From contig NW_026570263.1 of NCBI RefSeq assembly GCF_019649055.1, positions 496,001 through 560,000 on the forward strand: a stretch of 64,000 nt of DNA. Reading direction: 5' to 3'. Below the pieces are notes generated by a model that was given only the letters and a program-made list of their open reading frames with translations, had not been told where the DNA came from and ran no database searches. Source of the DNA: Paramacrobiotus metropolitanus (lineage: Eukaryota > Tardigrada > Eutardigrada > Parachela > Macrobiotidae). This document shows, one piece after another, positions 12,583-23,436 of the stretch (positions within the stretch are counted from its first letter, which is position 1; each line of letters opens with the position of its first letter). The position numbers and the translations under genes are program-made.

Positions 12583-13162
12583 TGTTAAGGGTTAACCGGT
12601 TTGAAGTGATATCTCTAAGTTGACGTGATATAGAGTACGGTAGCGGTGTGTACGTAAAGTGACGGCTTTACTCGTACTTTCTATTATCGCTGTACATTCT
12701 CGATCGTTCTCTTTTGTTTTCGGATCTACTTTTGGTTGTTTCTACACGGATGCGCCGTGCCTATATAAGTTCTTTTGCTGGTGAGCATAGTTCGCTACAT
12801 CTGCAGTACTGTAGCGATGTCGTACGTAAAGTGACGGCTTTACTCGTACTTTCTATTATTCGCTGTACATTCTCGATCGTTCTCTTTTGTTTTCGGATCT
12901 ACTTTTGGTTGTTTCTACACGGATGCGCCGTGCCTATATAAGTCCGTGAGTGGCAGTATTTTCGATCATCAGTTCTGGCATTCTGAGTTTGGCAGTTTCG
13001 GAGTTATGAATTAAAATATCGTCGGAGATGCAGTTCTCGCTTCGCGTAGATTCGTAGTCTTAGCTATGCCACATTGAGATACCAGCTCATACTCTGTCGT
13101 TGAGTAGGTCGGTAGGATAGATTATTACGGTAATTATTCCTATCGTACTGATCTCTCCGTCA
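12583..13162 (+). mobile_element. Solo or truncated LTR with duplicated promoter block
   Basis: The segment begins TGTTAAGGGTTAAC and ends CCGTCA, so it has the TG...CA ends of an LTR. It is followed at once by TGGCGCCCACC, a typical tRNA primer-binding start. A block at about 12635-12771 is repeated almost identically at 12806-12944. Each copy ends in TATATAAG (12762 and 12935), and TCAGTT lies about 34 bases after the second, matching an arthropod-type initiator. No pol genes follow, so the body is lost. The boundaries are my choice from the end motifs. Confidence 0.5.
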
Positions 13163-13321
13163 TGGCGCCCACCGATGTTCGAACCTTTTCGATCGCAGCT
13201 AAGTGAAACTGTGATTGAAATTGCGATTGTGAATGTTGGCATTCAGAAAGTGCTCAGTCCGGGTACAACTGTACTGACTGGACGGATGTCCGGGCAGCTG
13301 GTCTGCCGTCTGGACGCCTGA
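13163..13321 (+). mobile_element. Primer-binding-like site and 48-codon retroelement remnant
   Basis: TGGCGCCCACC at 13163 abuts the LTR-like segment. A small open frame from ATG 13175 to TGA 13321 contains VNVGIQKVLSPGTTVL, which reads like a beta-strand stretch found in gypsy-type polyproteins. It may be the last readable scrap of the element. Confidence in coding is low. Confidence 0.3.
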
Positions 13322-14271
13322 AAACGTTAGTAGTCCGGGTACTGGCGACGCGTATTTTCATATTAATTCAGCTGTAAGTAAAGGTATGTACAGAATACTA
13401 TGTACTACTATGTAGTATAAATTAAACTCATTATTTCGGCCAAAGTAGCAAGAGCAAGCAGAAAATATGGTACAATAAAATTTACGTTTCTTGTGATGCT
13501 GCGCGTACTCTGTATATGGAAGTAACTGCTCTGATTATGATTTTTTTTACAAAACACCGACAAAAAAACAACAGAAAACTCGATTTCTATTGGAAGTAAT
13601 TGCAATGGAATGCAATGGAATTAATCTGTACGGTGCTCGCGTAATTACTCATGACACAGACATGAAATAATTGTTGAGGTTTGTGGCGCTTTCAAAGCGC
13701 CGCTTTGTGCGTACGTTGCGCGAGCTAATCAGGCGGCGAAAGGGACCAACTACAAGCGATAACACCGACCCGCATATTGGCTCACACCACCGCAATCAGG
13801 TTGATCATATAACCGATAAAAATTAATCATAAAATATCGGCACTTCAAAATTTTCCTGTCTTGTTTTGGCTAGTCATGACGCTGGTGACCGGGAAGCAGA
13901 TCACATTCCAGGGTTGTGGTATGGATAATGGGTTAAGCCATAAATGAGGACGGTTGGTAGTTCATAACTTCATAACTTGTTTAGCATAATTAATTAAGGT
14001 GTCGTTGCACCCAAGACCAGAAATTCAGTACGCACATGATATGCTGCTGGTTACAATGGCACTGCAAGATCGTGGGAATGTCGATAATCCGTGCGACGCG
14101 GAGCTCTGCGAGTTCGTGCGGGGAGTTACCGAGGTGGACTTTGTATCTAACGTATGCTAATCGCACCCTCGCTGCAATAATTAGGCAATTTCGTCTATCC
14201 CATCCAACTTCCGGCACGCGCTTGCGCATATCTGGCTTATTTGACGGGATGATCAAGTTTTGTGCATGCCT
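13322..14271. other. Intergenic, nothing firm
   Basis: The sequence is AT-rich. A minus-strand frame at 13990-14256 has faint likeness to exon 2 of the Cry-like gene, which I do not count as firm. No other feature was seen. Confidence 0.4.
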
Positions 14272-14345
14272 TTAAAGGAGCAGCGCCCACAGACGACTGA
14301 AGGCGTGCATCGGCAGCACTTCGTTATCGTATTCTTTTAACACCA
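14272..14345 (-). pseudogene. Receptor fragment (TM3 region)
   Basis: Read on the minus strand this gives VLPMHAFSRLWALLL, matching the TM3 block VLPMQMHALIAGDRLWAL of the receptor at 18.8-20.5 kb with a small deletion. No other receptor part is next to it, so it is an orphan scrap of the array to its right. Confidence 0.6.
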
Positions 14346-14353
14346 CTCCGTCT

Positions 14354-14545
14354 AACAAGCGGACCACACTTTGCAGGGCATTTATTATCGCACACAGCTG
14401 CTCCGTCCCTGTTCTGCATCTCGCAGATTGTCTTGTGGGCGAGGCGAGCAGCAGTAACCCGTCTATTTCCGGGCTGCAGATGTTCTTCGAAATGTCTAAC
14501 GCCACCACACCGAGACACCGCCCCCATTAGCCAATGGACAGTTTT
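14354..14545 (+). pseudogene. Relic of the Cry/jacalin-like gene, last exon
   Basis: The DNA aligns with the minus strand of exon 3 of the 4.8-7.7 kb gene. Shared landmarks in order are AACAAGC, CCTGTTCTGCATCTCGCAGA and TTAGCCAATGGAC. Indels and a TAG break the frame. It lies directly after the receptor scrap on the opposite strand, so this spot collected pieces of two families. Confidence 0.65.
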
Positions 14546-14859
14546 AGTCTGAACCACACATTACTTAATCAATACGCCAACTTTGCAAAATGAATTAGCG
14601 GTATTATTATTATCACTGTTACTGTAGTGAAAGGTGAACTTTAATGAGTATCATAATGCGTGCACAAACTATGTACCAAACCATACGGCATTTATAACAG
14701 AAAAAAGTCTTGTATGCTATCCTGATCAGCCGGGATCGTACCCATTACACAGATCGCGGTTCCCCGTTGTATTTGAATAAGTATTCGCTGCTTAAAAAAC
14801 TCTTTCGTCCGTTTCTGGCCGGTGGAAGTCGCCATACCGCTTCCAACCTTCTCCCCTAG

Positions 14860-15105
14860 CTTTTAGTTCCGTCTCCCCAAAGTCCGTAAATTTCGAAGGC
14901 TGAAATCGTATCGAAATTGTATATATTGGTATCGTATCGTAAACGAAACGGAATCGTATCTTGGTTGCAGCCAGGTGTGTTTCGCTAGTTTCCCCCTTTC
15001 CGCGAGTTCGGCTGCTGCGCCGGCGTTCACGGAGTTGCGGTCGATATACGAGGCCGCCAGCGTGTCCACGCCGGTAACATCCACGGATACTGCTGAACAT
15101 TGGCC
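14860..15105 (-). mobile_element. Retroelement C-terminal nuclease-like fragment, copy 1
   Basis: The minus strand reads DVTGVDTLAASY, then NAGAAAELAERGKLAKH. This matches the DVTCVDT...AEVRK region of the longer copy at 21.1-21.8 kb. The D...E.K spacing suggests a PD-(D/E)XK nuclease fold. It is short and decayed, with an AT-rich insertion after the match. Confidence 0.5.
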
Positions 15106-15829
15106 ATTAGGATACTGTCAGGATGCATTTGCAGCACACTCAACTGCATGATGTTGTATTACTTGCTTGTTTGTCATTGTTATTTAGTTAAGTTCACGAT
15201 AAATTAAAGAACGGAATGCTCCTCACGTGGTGACAGATCGTAAACGGATCAGATCACCGCAATACTGCCCACTTTCACCTGGTCTAGCAATATTCAGATT
15301 ATCGGCCTACCGCAATCTTTTCCGTTTTCCCGGTGCAGCTGAGTATTTCGTATTGGTGATCCAGTAATCATCGGCGGCGGGCTTATTAATGGTCTACCAT
15401 TTCTGCCACGGTAACGCGTTTAATAGGCGATTAATTGTCAGCATAACAAGGTGGAAGAAAAACATTGGCTCGAAATTAAACTGGAAACATACGTATTACT
15501 ATTTACACAGTAGAAACCGTAAATTCTTCATCGATGGCGATAGGAGCGAAGCAAGCAAAGCACAATACAGTACATCAAAAAAATAATGTAAACAATCAAC
15601 CTACTCCAATGAATTACTGCTCGAGAAAAACTGACGTCGATAAAATGTGGTGTGTCATATTTGTATGTACGTACATAACTGTGTTAATAATATTACGCTA
15701 TTTTCTTACTTAATCATTCAGTTTTAGTACTAATGAACAGTTATTAATAAATGCATTATTAACTAAGAAAGTACGGGCTTCAAAATAAAGGTCATTCATC
15801 ACACAGGGGAGGTGCAGGCTGCAGCCCGT
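15106..15829. other. Intergenic, no gene seen
   Basis: The sequence is AT-rich. There is one AAAGGTCA motif at 15787, just downstream of the receptor pseudogene's 3' end. No coding frame with family features was seen. Confidence 0.5.
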
Positions 15830-17092
15830 CGACGATTTGCATAGCACACCACGTGCGACGACAGCAGCATAGCGGAAGGATGATACACTCAGCGCGAATA
15901 GCAGCGGGTCCAAAATCGCCTGTAAGGTCAGCTGGTCAGCAGCAGATAAGCCGTATGAGTGTAAGGATCGGGTAACCGGACTCCATCGTAATCCAAAATT
16001 ACGTTGAGCAGTGTGGGTGACCAGCAGAAGACCGTGCTCAGCGTCAACACGCTCTATGCCACAAATGGACGACTTTGAAACTTCATTGTAACCTTAGTTT
16101 TCTGCGCTGCCTACATTAAATCAAACCAGGACTTTGAAAAAATTAGCGTTCAGATAAAAAGCGGTAGTTATTCTTACTGTCAGGTCTAACATAGCCTCAA
16201 CTTTTAATGCGCTATTCGATCACTTTTACTTTGAGTGCGCTATACGATCACTTATTTTTGTAGTCGTTTAATGTTTTCTGACTACCTGTTGTCTGGCTCT
16301 GGCCAGGTTCTTTGTGGCCACAGACACACGGTTTCTCATCTGCAAATCCTGTGGCGGCACAGCCAGCTGTGTGGGCGCTTGGAGTTGGGCTTTCCTCCTG
16401 TGTCGTTTCCTTCGATATAACCAGCACACGATCGGGTAGCTGGTGATGACGAAGAGGAGCGGACTGACCCTGGCTACAATAAACAATATCAAGCCGTAAT
16501 AGAACAACGGCCCGTTTGTTGAATCTATTGATGGGTCGTCCAGACCGCACACGATAACGTAAGGAAGAGCGACGAAGCTTGTCCATCCCAGAGTTGCCAT
16601 GCACAACAGCCAGGCCAGCTTGGGACTGTGCCAGTGTTTGTAGGAGATGGGAAAGCGCAGTGCCCACAGGCGGTTACCGGCAATCACAGCGTGAATCTGC
16701 ATCGGGAACACCTCTAGCAAATGGGCTCTGATCAGTGAAATAATCAGTGTTGAGTGACTTCCATCATCGAATACATTCAGTGTCACACAAGCCTCGTACA
16801 GACCACCAGCACCTTGCAGAATATTGCAGATGGCTAAGCAGGTGATGTAGGCGGAGAAAGGCATACGGAAGCGCCGGTTGAGGGTGTACGGAAGGACGAT
16901 GGGCAGATTGAACGTCACGTACAGGCTAGCGAAGACGATACTCCTCTGCCAATATTATGCTTCCTTCTCCTCGTTAGACTGCAGCAGGGCGTTGTAGTCG
17001 AAGGTTGATGTGCGGTTAACAAGTTGGTGAAACCGGCCGCTGTTGATAAAATTATAGGTGGAATTGGATTCACGGCTGAAATTACCATCCAT
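15830..17092 (-). pseudogene. 7TM receptor paralogue A, broken
   Basis: The two-exon layout matches the intact paralogue at 23.4-25.1 kb: exon 1 17092-16286 ends CAACAG|GTAG, and exon 2 starts at 16110 after ATGTAG. The protein begins MDGNFSRESNSTYNF with glycosylation sites. It then meets an in-frame TAA at 16955-16957, just before TM1 (residue 46). TM2-TM5 follow (ICNILQG, HAVIAGNRLWALRFP, SYPIVCWLYRRKR). Exon 2 has a TAG right after SRPFVA and a later frameshift before ILDPLLFALSV. Several independent breaks make it a pseudogene. A TTG or internal start after the first stop could give a partial product, but exon 2 would still be broken. Confidence 0.85.
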
Positions 17093-17269
17093 TCTGGCCG
17101 GCAGCGTCAAATATGCTAACATAAGTAAACGTATATGCCGTCACGCGAACAGCAACAGTAACGTCTCGACTGCAGGTGATTTTTATGGCTGTGGCCACAT
17201 ATCTGCAACCGAAGAGTAGAGATGCCCGTGCAAGGACATACTGTTACACTTCATACGAGCTGTTGATCT

Positions 17270-17420
17270 AGAAACATGGAATTCCGCTCTGTGGTTTTGG
17301 CTGCGGATACCGGTTACTTTTTGTTGCAAATGCATCGTTACAGTCTGATGCATGCTTATTGCAATTCCGCGTCCCATTCCAAAGACTAAAATGATACTAC
17401 TGTGTGATGTGATGAAAGTA
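17270..17420. repeat. Receptor 5'-flank block, duplicated at 22.53-22.75 kb
   Basis: From GGAATTCCGCTCTG to TGTGATGATGAAAGT-like sequence, this block resembles about 22533-22745 (for example GGAATTCCGTTCTG there). Both lie 5' of receptor positions on the minus strand, so the upstream region was duplicated with the genes. No promoter element is obvious in either. Confidence 0.5.
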
Positions 17421-17596
17421 CTTTAGACCGGTAGTTTACATGACAGCGCACACTTTTTCAGGGGTGTCTGTCACAGTAGTGGAGTAAGAAGTAGTTCAGG
17501 TCACCGATACTTGAAGTCTCTACTTACACACTGTGTACGTAGGTTTTTGATCGGTCTACGCTGCGATTCCCGGATTACGTAAAAAGTATGTACTTA

Positions 17597-17945
17597 TATA
17601 GGGGGAAAAATGTGTCTAGCCGAACCAATCCCTTGTATTTCTGATGTAAGCCAGCTGGTGGTTTACGTTGTGGCTGCACAGCGTTTTATGTAAAGCGCTG
17701 CTATTAAGATTGCAGGTACTGATAACAGGTAAGCAGCACTCGGTACAACTGCAGGTGAACAGGCTAAAACTGTATTATAGCCCGGACCTGCCTGGTGCAG
17801 CTAATACCACATGTACCGTCAATGCCGCACAGCGTTAAAAGCAGCGCTTTACATAAAACGCTGTGCAGCCACAACGTAAACCACCAGCTGGCTTACATCA
17901 GAAGTACAAGGGATTGGTTCGGCTAGACACATTTTTCCCCTTATA
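17597..17945. mobile_element. 349-bp palindromic (long-TIR) element
   Basis: The arms 17597-17700 and 17842-17945 are about 104 bp each and nearly identical in inverse orientation (outer end TATAGGGGGAAAAATGTGT against TATAAGGGGAAAAATGTGT). The spacer is about 140 bp. There is no coding. It would fold into a strong hairpin and is best called a foldback/MITE-type element. It sits 5' of receptor copy A. Confidence 0.8.
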
Positions 17946-18846
17946 GTTGGCCTTACATCATATGACTGCGCTCGGTGTAACATTTCTGTCAATATCCAAC
18001 TATGTCAGCGACCACGGTGAACAAAAATAATTTTTATGCGGTCCCGATACGGGCAAGACATGTTTGCCAAACGCAGGCAGCTTATACAGATTTAGCGCTT
18101 GCTAGATTGTTGGTTCCAGGCGACACATAAGGCGGCTTACAAGAATACTAATCATTAAAAACGGAAACCCAACGGAAATCAAGAAAACTGTTTCTCGTTG
18201 TAAATGAGCTGCGCACAGGCGCAGTTTGCAATATGAGCCGACGAGCGATAAAAGGCAAGGTCACGTAAGCGGTACGTAATTCTGTGGGCGGTAAAACTTA
18301 AATTCAAGGGCATGTTCAACATCCATCCACAAATCGCGCCTTGGTTACTGCTTCTGAATCCATCGTTCTCGGCGTCTGTTATCTGAACTTCTTTTTCTTC
18401 CTGGTTCTTAGACAAATAAACAGCACGCCAACCAGCTCCGCCGACTACCAGAATCGCCAACCTTGAGCTGTGATGGAAAACTACCTACTCAGCTTTCCGC
18501 ACTGTCGGTGCGAGAGCGAATTCAGTGAGAATAATTACAAGAAAACTGACCTTTTAGGGGAATCTTACTTTGCACCGGGCAACTAGCACCCTGCACTCGG
18601 AGAAATCTTGTACCGTTTGAGCGGTACGGACCATACGGTAATATAACCAGGTCAAAGTAAAACCGTTTTTCTTCAGCCAGTACTGACCACTCTGCAGGCA
18701 ATTGCAGGCCGTGTATGTGAATGGTGAACGCGCTCAGGCAAGGTACGCGAGATGGCACCGTTTGAAAATTTCTCCGAATACAAGTCCTTGTACGGGTGTG
18801 CACTGTGCAGCACCCAGAGGCCGAGTATTCATTACGATAAGGTCAT
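17946..18846. other. Intergenic between receptor copies, no gene seen
   Basis: The region lies between receptor A's 5' flank and receptor B's 3' end. Short minus frames at 18179-18460 and 18522-18803 show no family features. Confidence 0.45.
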
Positions 18847-20511
18847 TCACTGTTGGATGGGTGAGATCCGCTGCTTGGATTCGAGGCATTCGAAGCGGCA
18901 TAAACGGATGAAGGGGATGACGATGACTCGCCAGACAGCAGACACACTGAACCCAAAGAGCAGCGGATCCAGAACTGGCTGCAGCAGCTTCAAAAGAGCG
19001 GCAGCACGGAAGAAGGTAGGATTAGCCACTCGGACGCCGGCATAAGCCAGGTTAATGCTGAGCAGCGCAGGTAACCAGCAGATTACCGTGCTCAGCGTCA
19101 ACACGGTCAGCGCCACAAATGGCCGGCTTTGAAAGGCCGGTTTCTTCGTCGCTGCAGACTGCTGCGCGATCTACAACAATCACAGTGAAGGAAAGTGTAT
19201 GAATTGAGCAGACGCCACATATTATTATACATACCCAAGCAGCATTTACGATGTGTTGAGACATATAATATGTTATGTCTCAGCTTATCGTAGATATCAC
19301 TGAGACGGTTATAAGAATTTACCGCAGCTAAATTTACTAGACAATCGCCATCCGAATTAATAGAAGCGTAAACGATGGCACGCTGCAAACTACTCATGAA
19401 TTAAAGTTGATACGCCTAAAATCTACTGCACTTAAACGTTTTTTTTGGAAGGTACAAATCTCCTTTGCTGCGTTTTATAGCTCTCAGCTTATGTTAATGG
19501 CATTTCAGCCCTTTTTTACTAGCATGATTGTTTGTCCGGCGATCTCCACATACTGCGGCGGAAAATAATGCGCAGTGTTTGATTGTCGAATTACTTTCTT
19601 GCTACGCGAGAACCACCTAAAAGCGTATCCGTAATTAAGTTTCTCATAGCGCCTTATAATTTCTAGTACACACTCCAATGGCGCACTAACCAGATCTTAA
19701 GATTTTCTCTGACACTTTCCGCACCTGACGTTTTTCCAGATTCTGCGCATCCGCGGACGCACTCGGCTTTTGTGAATCCGTTGTCGGTGTGGACGCCAGT
19801 GTCTGTTTGCTGAGCTCATCTTTCCTCTGCCGTTTCCTGCGATACAGCCAACACAAGATCGGATAGCAGATGATGACGAAGACGAACGGGCTGTCCTTGG
19901 CAACAACCATCACCATCACCGTGTAATAATACACCGGCCCGTACCCGTCTGAATCGTCTCCCGTATCATCCTCCACAGAGGTCACTCTGGTCAAGATTAC
20001 TAAAGGCAGAGTGATGAGATGGGTTAATCCCATGGCTGCAGCCCACAACAGCCAGACCTGTTTTGTACTGTGCACGTGCTTGTACGATAGAGGAAAGCGC
20101 AGCGCCCACAGACGATCGCCGGCAATCAAGGCGTGCATCTGCATCGGCAGTACGTGAAGCACTTCGCCGTCATACAGTGACAGCGCCTCGAAATCCATTT
20201 CGCCGATCCATGTCGTGTGCTGATGCAGACCGGCCAGCAGCACGCCGCTCACGCCCTGCAGAACGTTGCAGCCGGCTAGAAAGGTCACGTAGACGGAGAA
20301 AGGGCTGCGGGAGGGAGTATGTAAGGCGAAGAGGAGGATGATGGGCAGGTTGAGTGCCGCGTACAGGCAGCAGAAGGTTGCGTTGATTGGCAAACTGAAT
20401 ACCCAGGATTCGTACAGGGAACCGCCAGCGTTGCTGCTTACAACCGGGACTGTCAGGTTATAAGTCGAGTTAGCCGTGCCAATGGGAACAACAGGTTAGA
20501 TTAGCCGCCAT
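18847..20511 (-). CDS. 7TM receptor paralogue B, N-terminus doubtful
   Basis: Exon 1 ends at 19725 (CGTCAG|GTGCGG) and exon 2 is 19170-18847 after GTTGTAG, both phase 0 as in the paralogue at 23-25 kb. TM segments read INATFCCLYAALNLPIILLF (TM1), CNVLQGVSG (TM2), HALIAGDRLWALRFP (TM3), WLLWAAAMGLTHLITLPLVI (TM4), FVFVIICYPILCWLYRRKR (TM5), ALTVLTLSTVICWLPALLSI (TM6) and QPVLDPLLFGFSV (TM7). NRLWAL/DRLWAL replaces DRY and DPLLF replaces NPxxY, so it is a diverged class-A-like receptor. The ligand is unknown. The TM frame is open only from 20495, where a TAA precedes it. The nearest ATG (20511, MAANLT) is in another frame, so the start is frameshifted or spliced from elsewhere. It is possibly a very young pseudogene. 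Confidence 0.65.
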
Positions 20512-21083
20512 GCTAGCGCCTAATGCGAGGAATTAAAATTGTATAACACTTTCGATGGTATGCAATGTAACCTTATAATGACACGAGCTTTCCGTGAAAA
20601 GACGTACGGAGAAAGTGCATTAGCAGGTAGCAGGTTGGGCCCGTTGATGGATGGCGTTGTAGCCCAAAAATCCAGTTACGGTAAATATTGGCTACCGCAT
20701 ACAAACTATAATCAAAACAGGAGCGGCCAAAGTAAACTGAGTGCCGGGGCACCAGCTGGTGCATCCGGAAACGTTTCCGATGTTTTTCTTCGTTTTATTG
20801 TTTGCGTTTCTCGTGGCATCGAAGTATTACGTTGCCGCGTTTTGCGTTCGTCATCGCTGCACTAGCCAATGTTGCTGAACAAGGAGTGGATTACATTGTG
20901 ATGACGCAGTGGAGGTGTGACAGCTTTTTTACATCAGTACAGTAATGCAACTGCTCTATTTTCGGAGCGGATTAGCAGTCGTCGGAAACATGTTTGCTGA
21001 CAGGTTTTGCTATCTTTACTTTTTCTGTTGCGCGTACAGTAAAGCATCATTCTGCATAATATTTGCAAACTTTTTAATTATTA
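20512..21083. other. Intergenic, no gene seen
   Basis: Presumed upstream region of receptor B. A 108-codon plus frame at 20539-20865 has no recognisable features. Confidence 0.4.
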
Positions 21084-21780
21084 TTTCACAAAATGCGGTA
21101 ACATCACAGTTTAAGAACAACAGATAAAAAAAACAGAATTTCATTTAATGCTGCCGCTCCCTCCATTGTCCCGAGCACGGAAGCAGCGTTGCCTCGTTGA
21201 ATTTCCAGCGACAATCGTTGACGGAGGTACTCATGAGAGCGAGGCTCACCCGTCTGTTGTTGAAGTCGCTTGCCAATTTCTTTCACTAAACGGCTAGCTG
21301 ACTTTCCCCAAGGTCCAAGTGTTTCAAATGCCAGCGGTACGAAGATGTATCTGCCATGCAGGTACAAATACAATCCCGCCTTTCTAACCTCCGCCTGAGC
21401 GGCGGCGGATCCCGCTGTAACTGAAGTGGACTTCCGGTGAGACACAGCGACAGTATCCACGCAGGTCACGTCCCCTGCCAAACACATGCCTCGTTGCCAC
21501 GCGAACGTGGTGCACCCGTCCGGTCGACGATCTGACGTATGAGATGTACCTCGCGGCTCCAGTTTTGCGGGGATACCGGCTGAAACTAGCGCCCCGCACA
21601 GAATGCTGTTCAGGCCGCCGTGGCGTGCATGCCTTCCCGCATAGAATGCACAAGACAAGCCGTGGTGACCATAAACTATAAATACATTTGTAAATTTGTA
21701 GTGTAGTGGTTACGCGCCATATTAGCGCGTAGCAACCCGCATGGCTATGTAAGCCTGTGTTGGTCTGTAGAGGGCGCATT
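21084..21780 (-). mobile_element. Retroelement 3' part with nuclease-like C-terminus, longest copy
   Basis: The minus-strand frame 21658-21104 reads RHGGLNSILCGALVSAG, RRPDGCTTFAW, DVTCVDTVAVSH, AEVRKAGLY, FVPLAFETLGPWG, LRQRLSLEIQRGNAASVL. The RPD...DVT..D...E..K pattern is that of a PD-(D/E)XK nuclease. I know similar C-terminal regions from reverse-transcriptase-type proteins in many invertebrates, so a 5'-truncated non-LTR element is the likely source. The 3' end is set by CACAAAATGCGGTAACATCACAG, shared with the 34-kb copy in slightly altered form. The frame is open over 184 codons but starts without an element 5' end. No polymerase region is present. Confidence 0.6.
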
Positions 21781-21904
21781 TTATGTGGTACTACGAGTAT
21801 TTCATTATTATCATAATTAATATCACTTTATTTCAACTTGTACAAGCCAATGCCATTTAAATTTAACTTTACAGCCCAATACTTAGAACAAATAAAACGA
21901 CTCT

Positions 21905-22090
21905 TCTAACTCTCGAGAACATCCGACCGTCCCCAGGACAGAAGCCGCATTTCCGCGCTGAATTTCTACGCTTATACGTTGCCACACATACTGAGTAGCG
22001 CGCGCTTCTCCTGTTTGCTCTTCGATACGCCGGCCGACTTCACTGATGAACTAACTGGCCTGTACTTTCGCCGCAACTTCCCATCCCCAG
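21905..22090 (-). mobile_element. Retroelement C-terminal fragment, copy 3
   Basis: The minus strand reads SEVGRRIEEQTGEARATQY, then QRISVEIQRGNAASVLGT, the same C-terminal block as the neighbouring longer copy. An upstream TAG in frame and the short length mark it as dead. It lies only about 130 bases from the longer copy but is clearly diverged from it, so it is an older insertion. Confidence 0.6.
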
Positions 22091-23436
22091 AACAAGAGCA
22101 GTGAAGAATGCAGCGAAATACGGTATGTTCCATAATAATGTTCGCTGATTCAGCTGCTCGGAAAAGCGAGTAATAGTAAACGTTCAGCGATGACAGGACG
22201 ACACAGGAAGAGCAGGAGATCCACATTCTGACATCATATGAGGTAGATACTTTTGCTGTTTGCTTACGGTTATGTGCGCCACTTCCGCATTCGTTTTTTT
22301 TTTGCTTCGACAACATCCGCTTGTTTACATACGACAGCAGGTTGGTCCTGCACTCGGCACTTTTGAATCGATTTATTTTTCAGCTGTACGTCACTGCAGG
22401 TGTGTATCCGTACAACTTTTTTAAACGATTTTCAGTCTGCTAACGTACTGTTTATGTGATGCAGAGGTTTCAAGTGTACGGAGCCTAAGCCATTTGAAAT
22501 CTAATATTTCCCAATGACAAAATCAAGTTGGATCATGAAACACGGAATTCCGTTCTGCCGGTTTTGCTGTTAGCACGGTAACCTTTTTTGGCATTCTGGT
22601 ATAATACTTTATAGTTTATAATATTGCGCTTCCGCCAAGTAATCTGTAGTCGGTACCTGCGCCGGCTCATCGTAGAAATCCTTTTCGGCAGCTGGAATGG
22701 TACATGGGTCTATTGTTGCATGGGACGATGTGATGAAAGCGCCTACCGTACTTATATATTGTATCTGTACCGTTCGCCATGGAGGCTGAAGCTTGGCTGT
22801 CGGCTATTACAGTGCAGCAACTGCCAGCAAGCACAACATCAGGTCCCCAAAAATGACAAAATGTCTCCTGCCATTGCTTATTGGGCGGTACGTGATGCGA
22901 TCACCGGTTCCGATAAAGTACATACGGATACGAGTATAATCTTTGAAAAGGGGAAAGACCTCGCAGTCACACACGCCGACCAGACGTTGAAATCCTGTTT
23001 AGCGGGTTGTCTGCTCCTTATGTAGTAGTAATAATAACAATACTCGTAATAATAATAAGCGCCTTATTACGACTTACAAGTGCACTTCCGTTAATCAATC
23101 AAATGTGTATGGCGCTTAAAGAAAACAAAATTGTCAGTTTTACGCAGACTCCATCTGCCGCTTCACGAAAATTTAGTCAATCAGCACTTATTCAGCAGTA
23201 ATAAGCGTAAGCCGGATAAATTCCGCAGCTATACATGGTAAATCAAAACCGCTTCACTTTAGACCAAACGCGAAGTGAGCGAAAGGCCGAAAGAATCGTG
23301 AACATAAATTGTAAGAAAATTCCAAATGAAAAGCTGCATCCGCCACCAGTTGGTAGGCTGAGTACTGAGCTTATCAGAACGTCATGATAATAAAGGTAAT
23401 GTCTGACAACAAATGCGTAATGCAAACCATGTGATG
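22091..23436. other. Intergenic with duplicated receptor flank
   Basis: About 22533-22745 duplicates the block at 17270-17420. Otherwise no coding or RNA feature was seen. A 133-codon plus frame at 22624-23025 overlaps the duplicated block and looks accidental. Confidence 0.45.

Noticed and set aside
13990-14256. Possible relic of exon 2 of the Cry-like gene on the minus strand
   Set aside because: Only a faint QHIMCVL/KHITSVL-type likeness over about 20 residues; not enough to separate from chance.
14735-14775. tRNA-like B box (GGTACGATCCC) on the minus strand
   Set aside because: No matching A box or acceptor stem upstream.
22624-23025. 133-codon plus-strand frame
   Set aside because: Overlaps the duplicated receptor 5' flank; no homologous frame is kept in the other copy.
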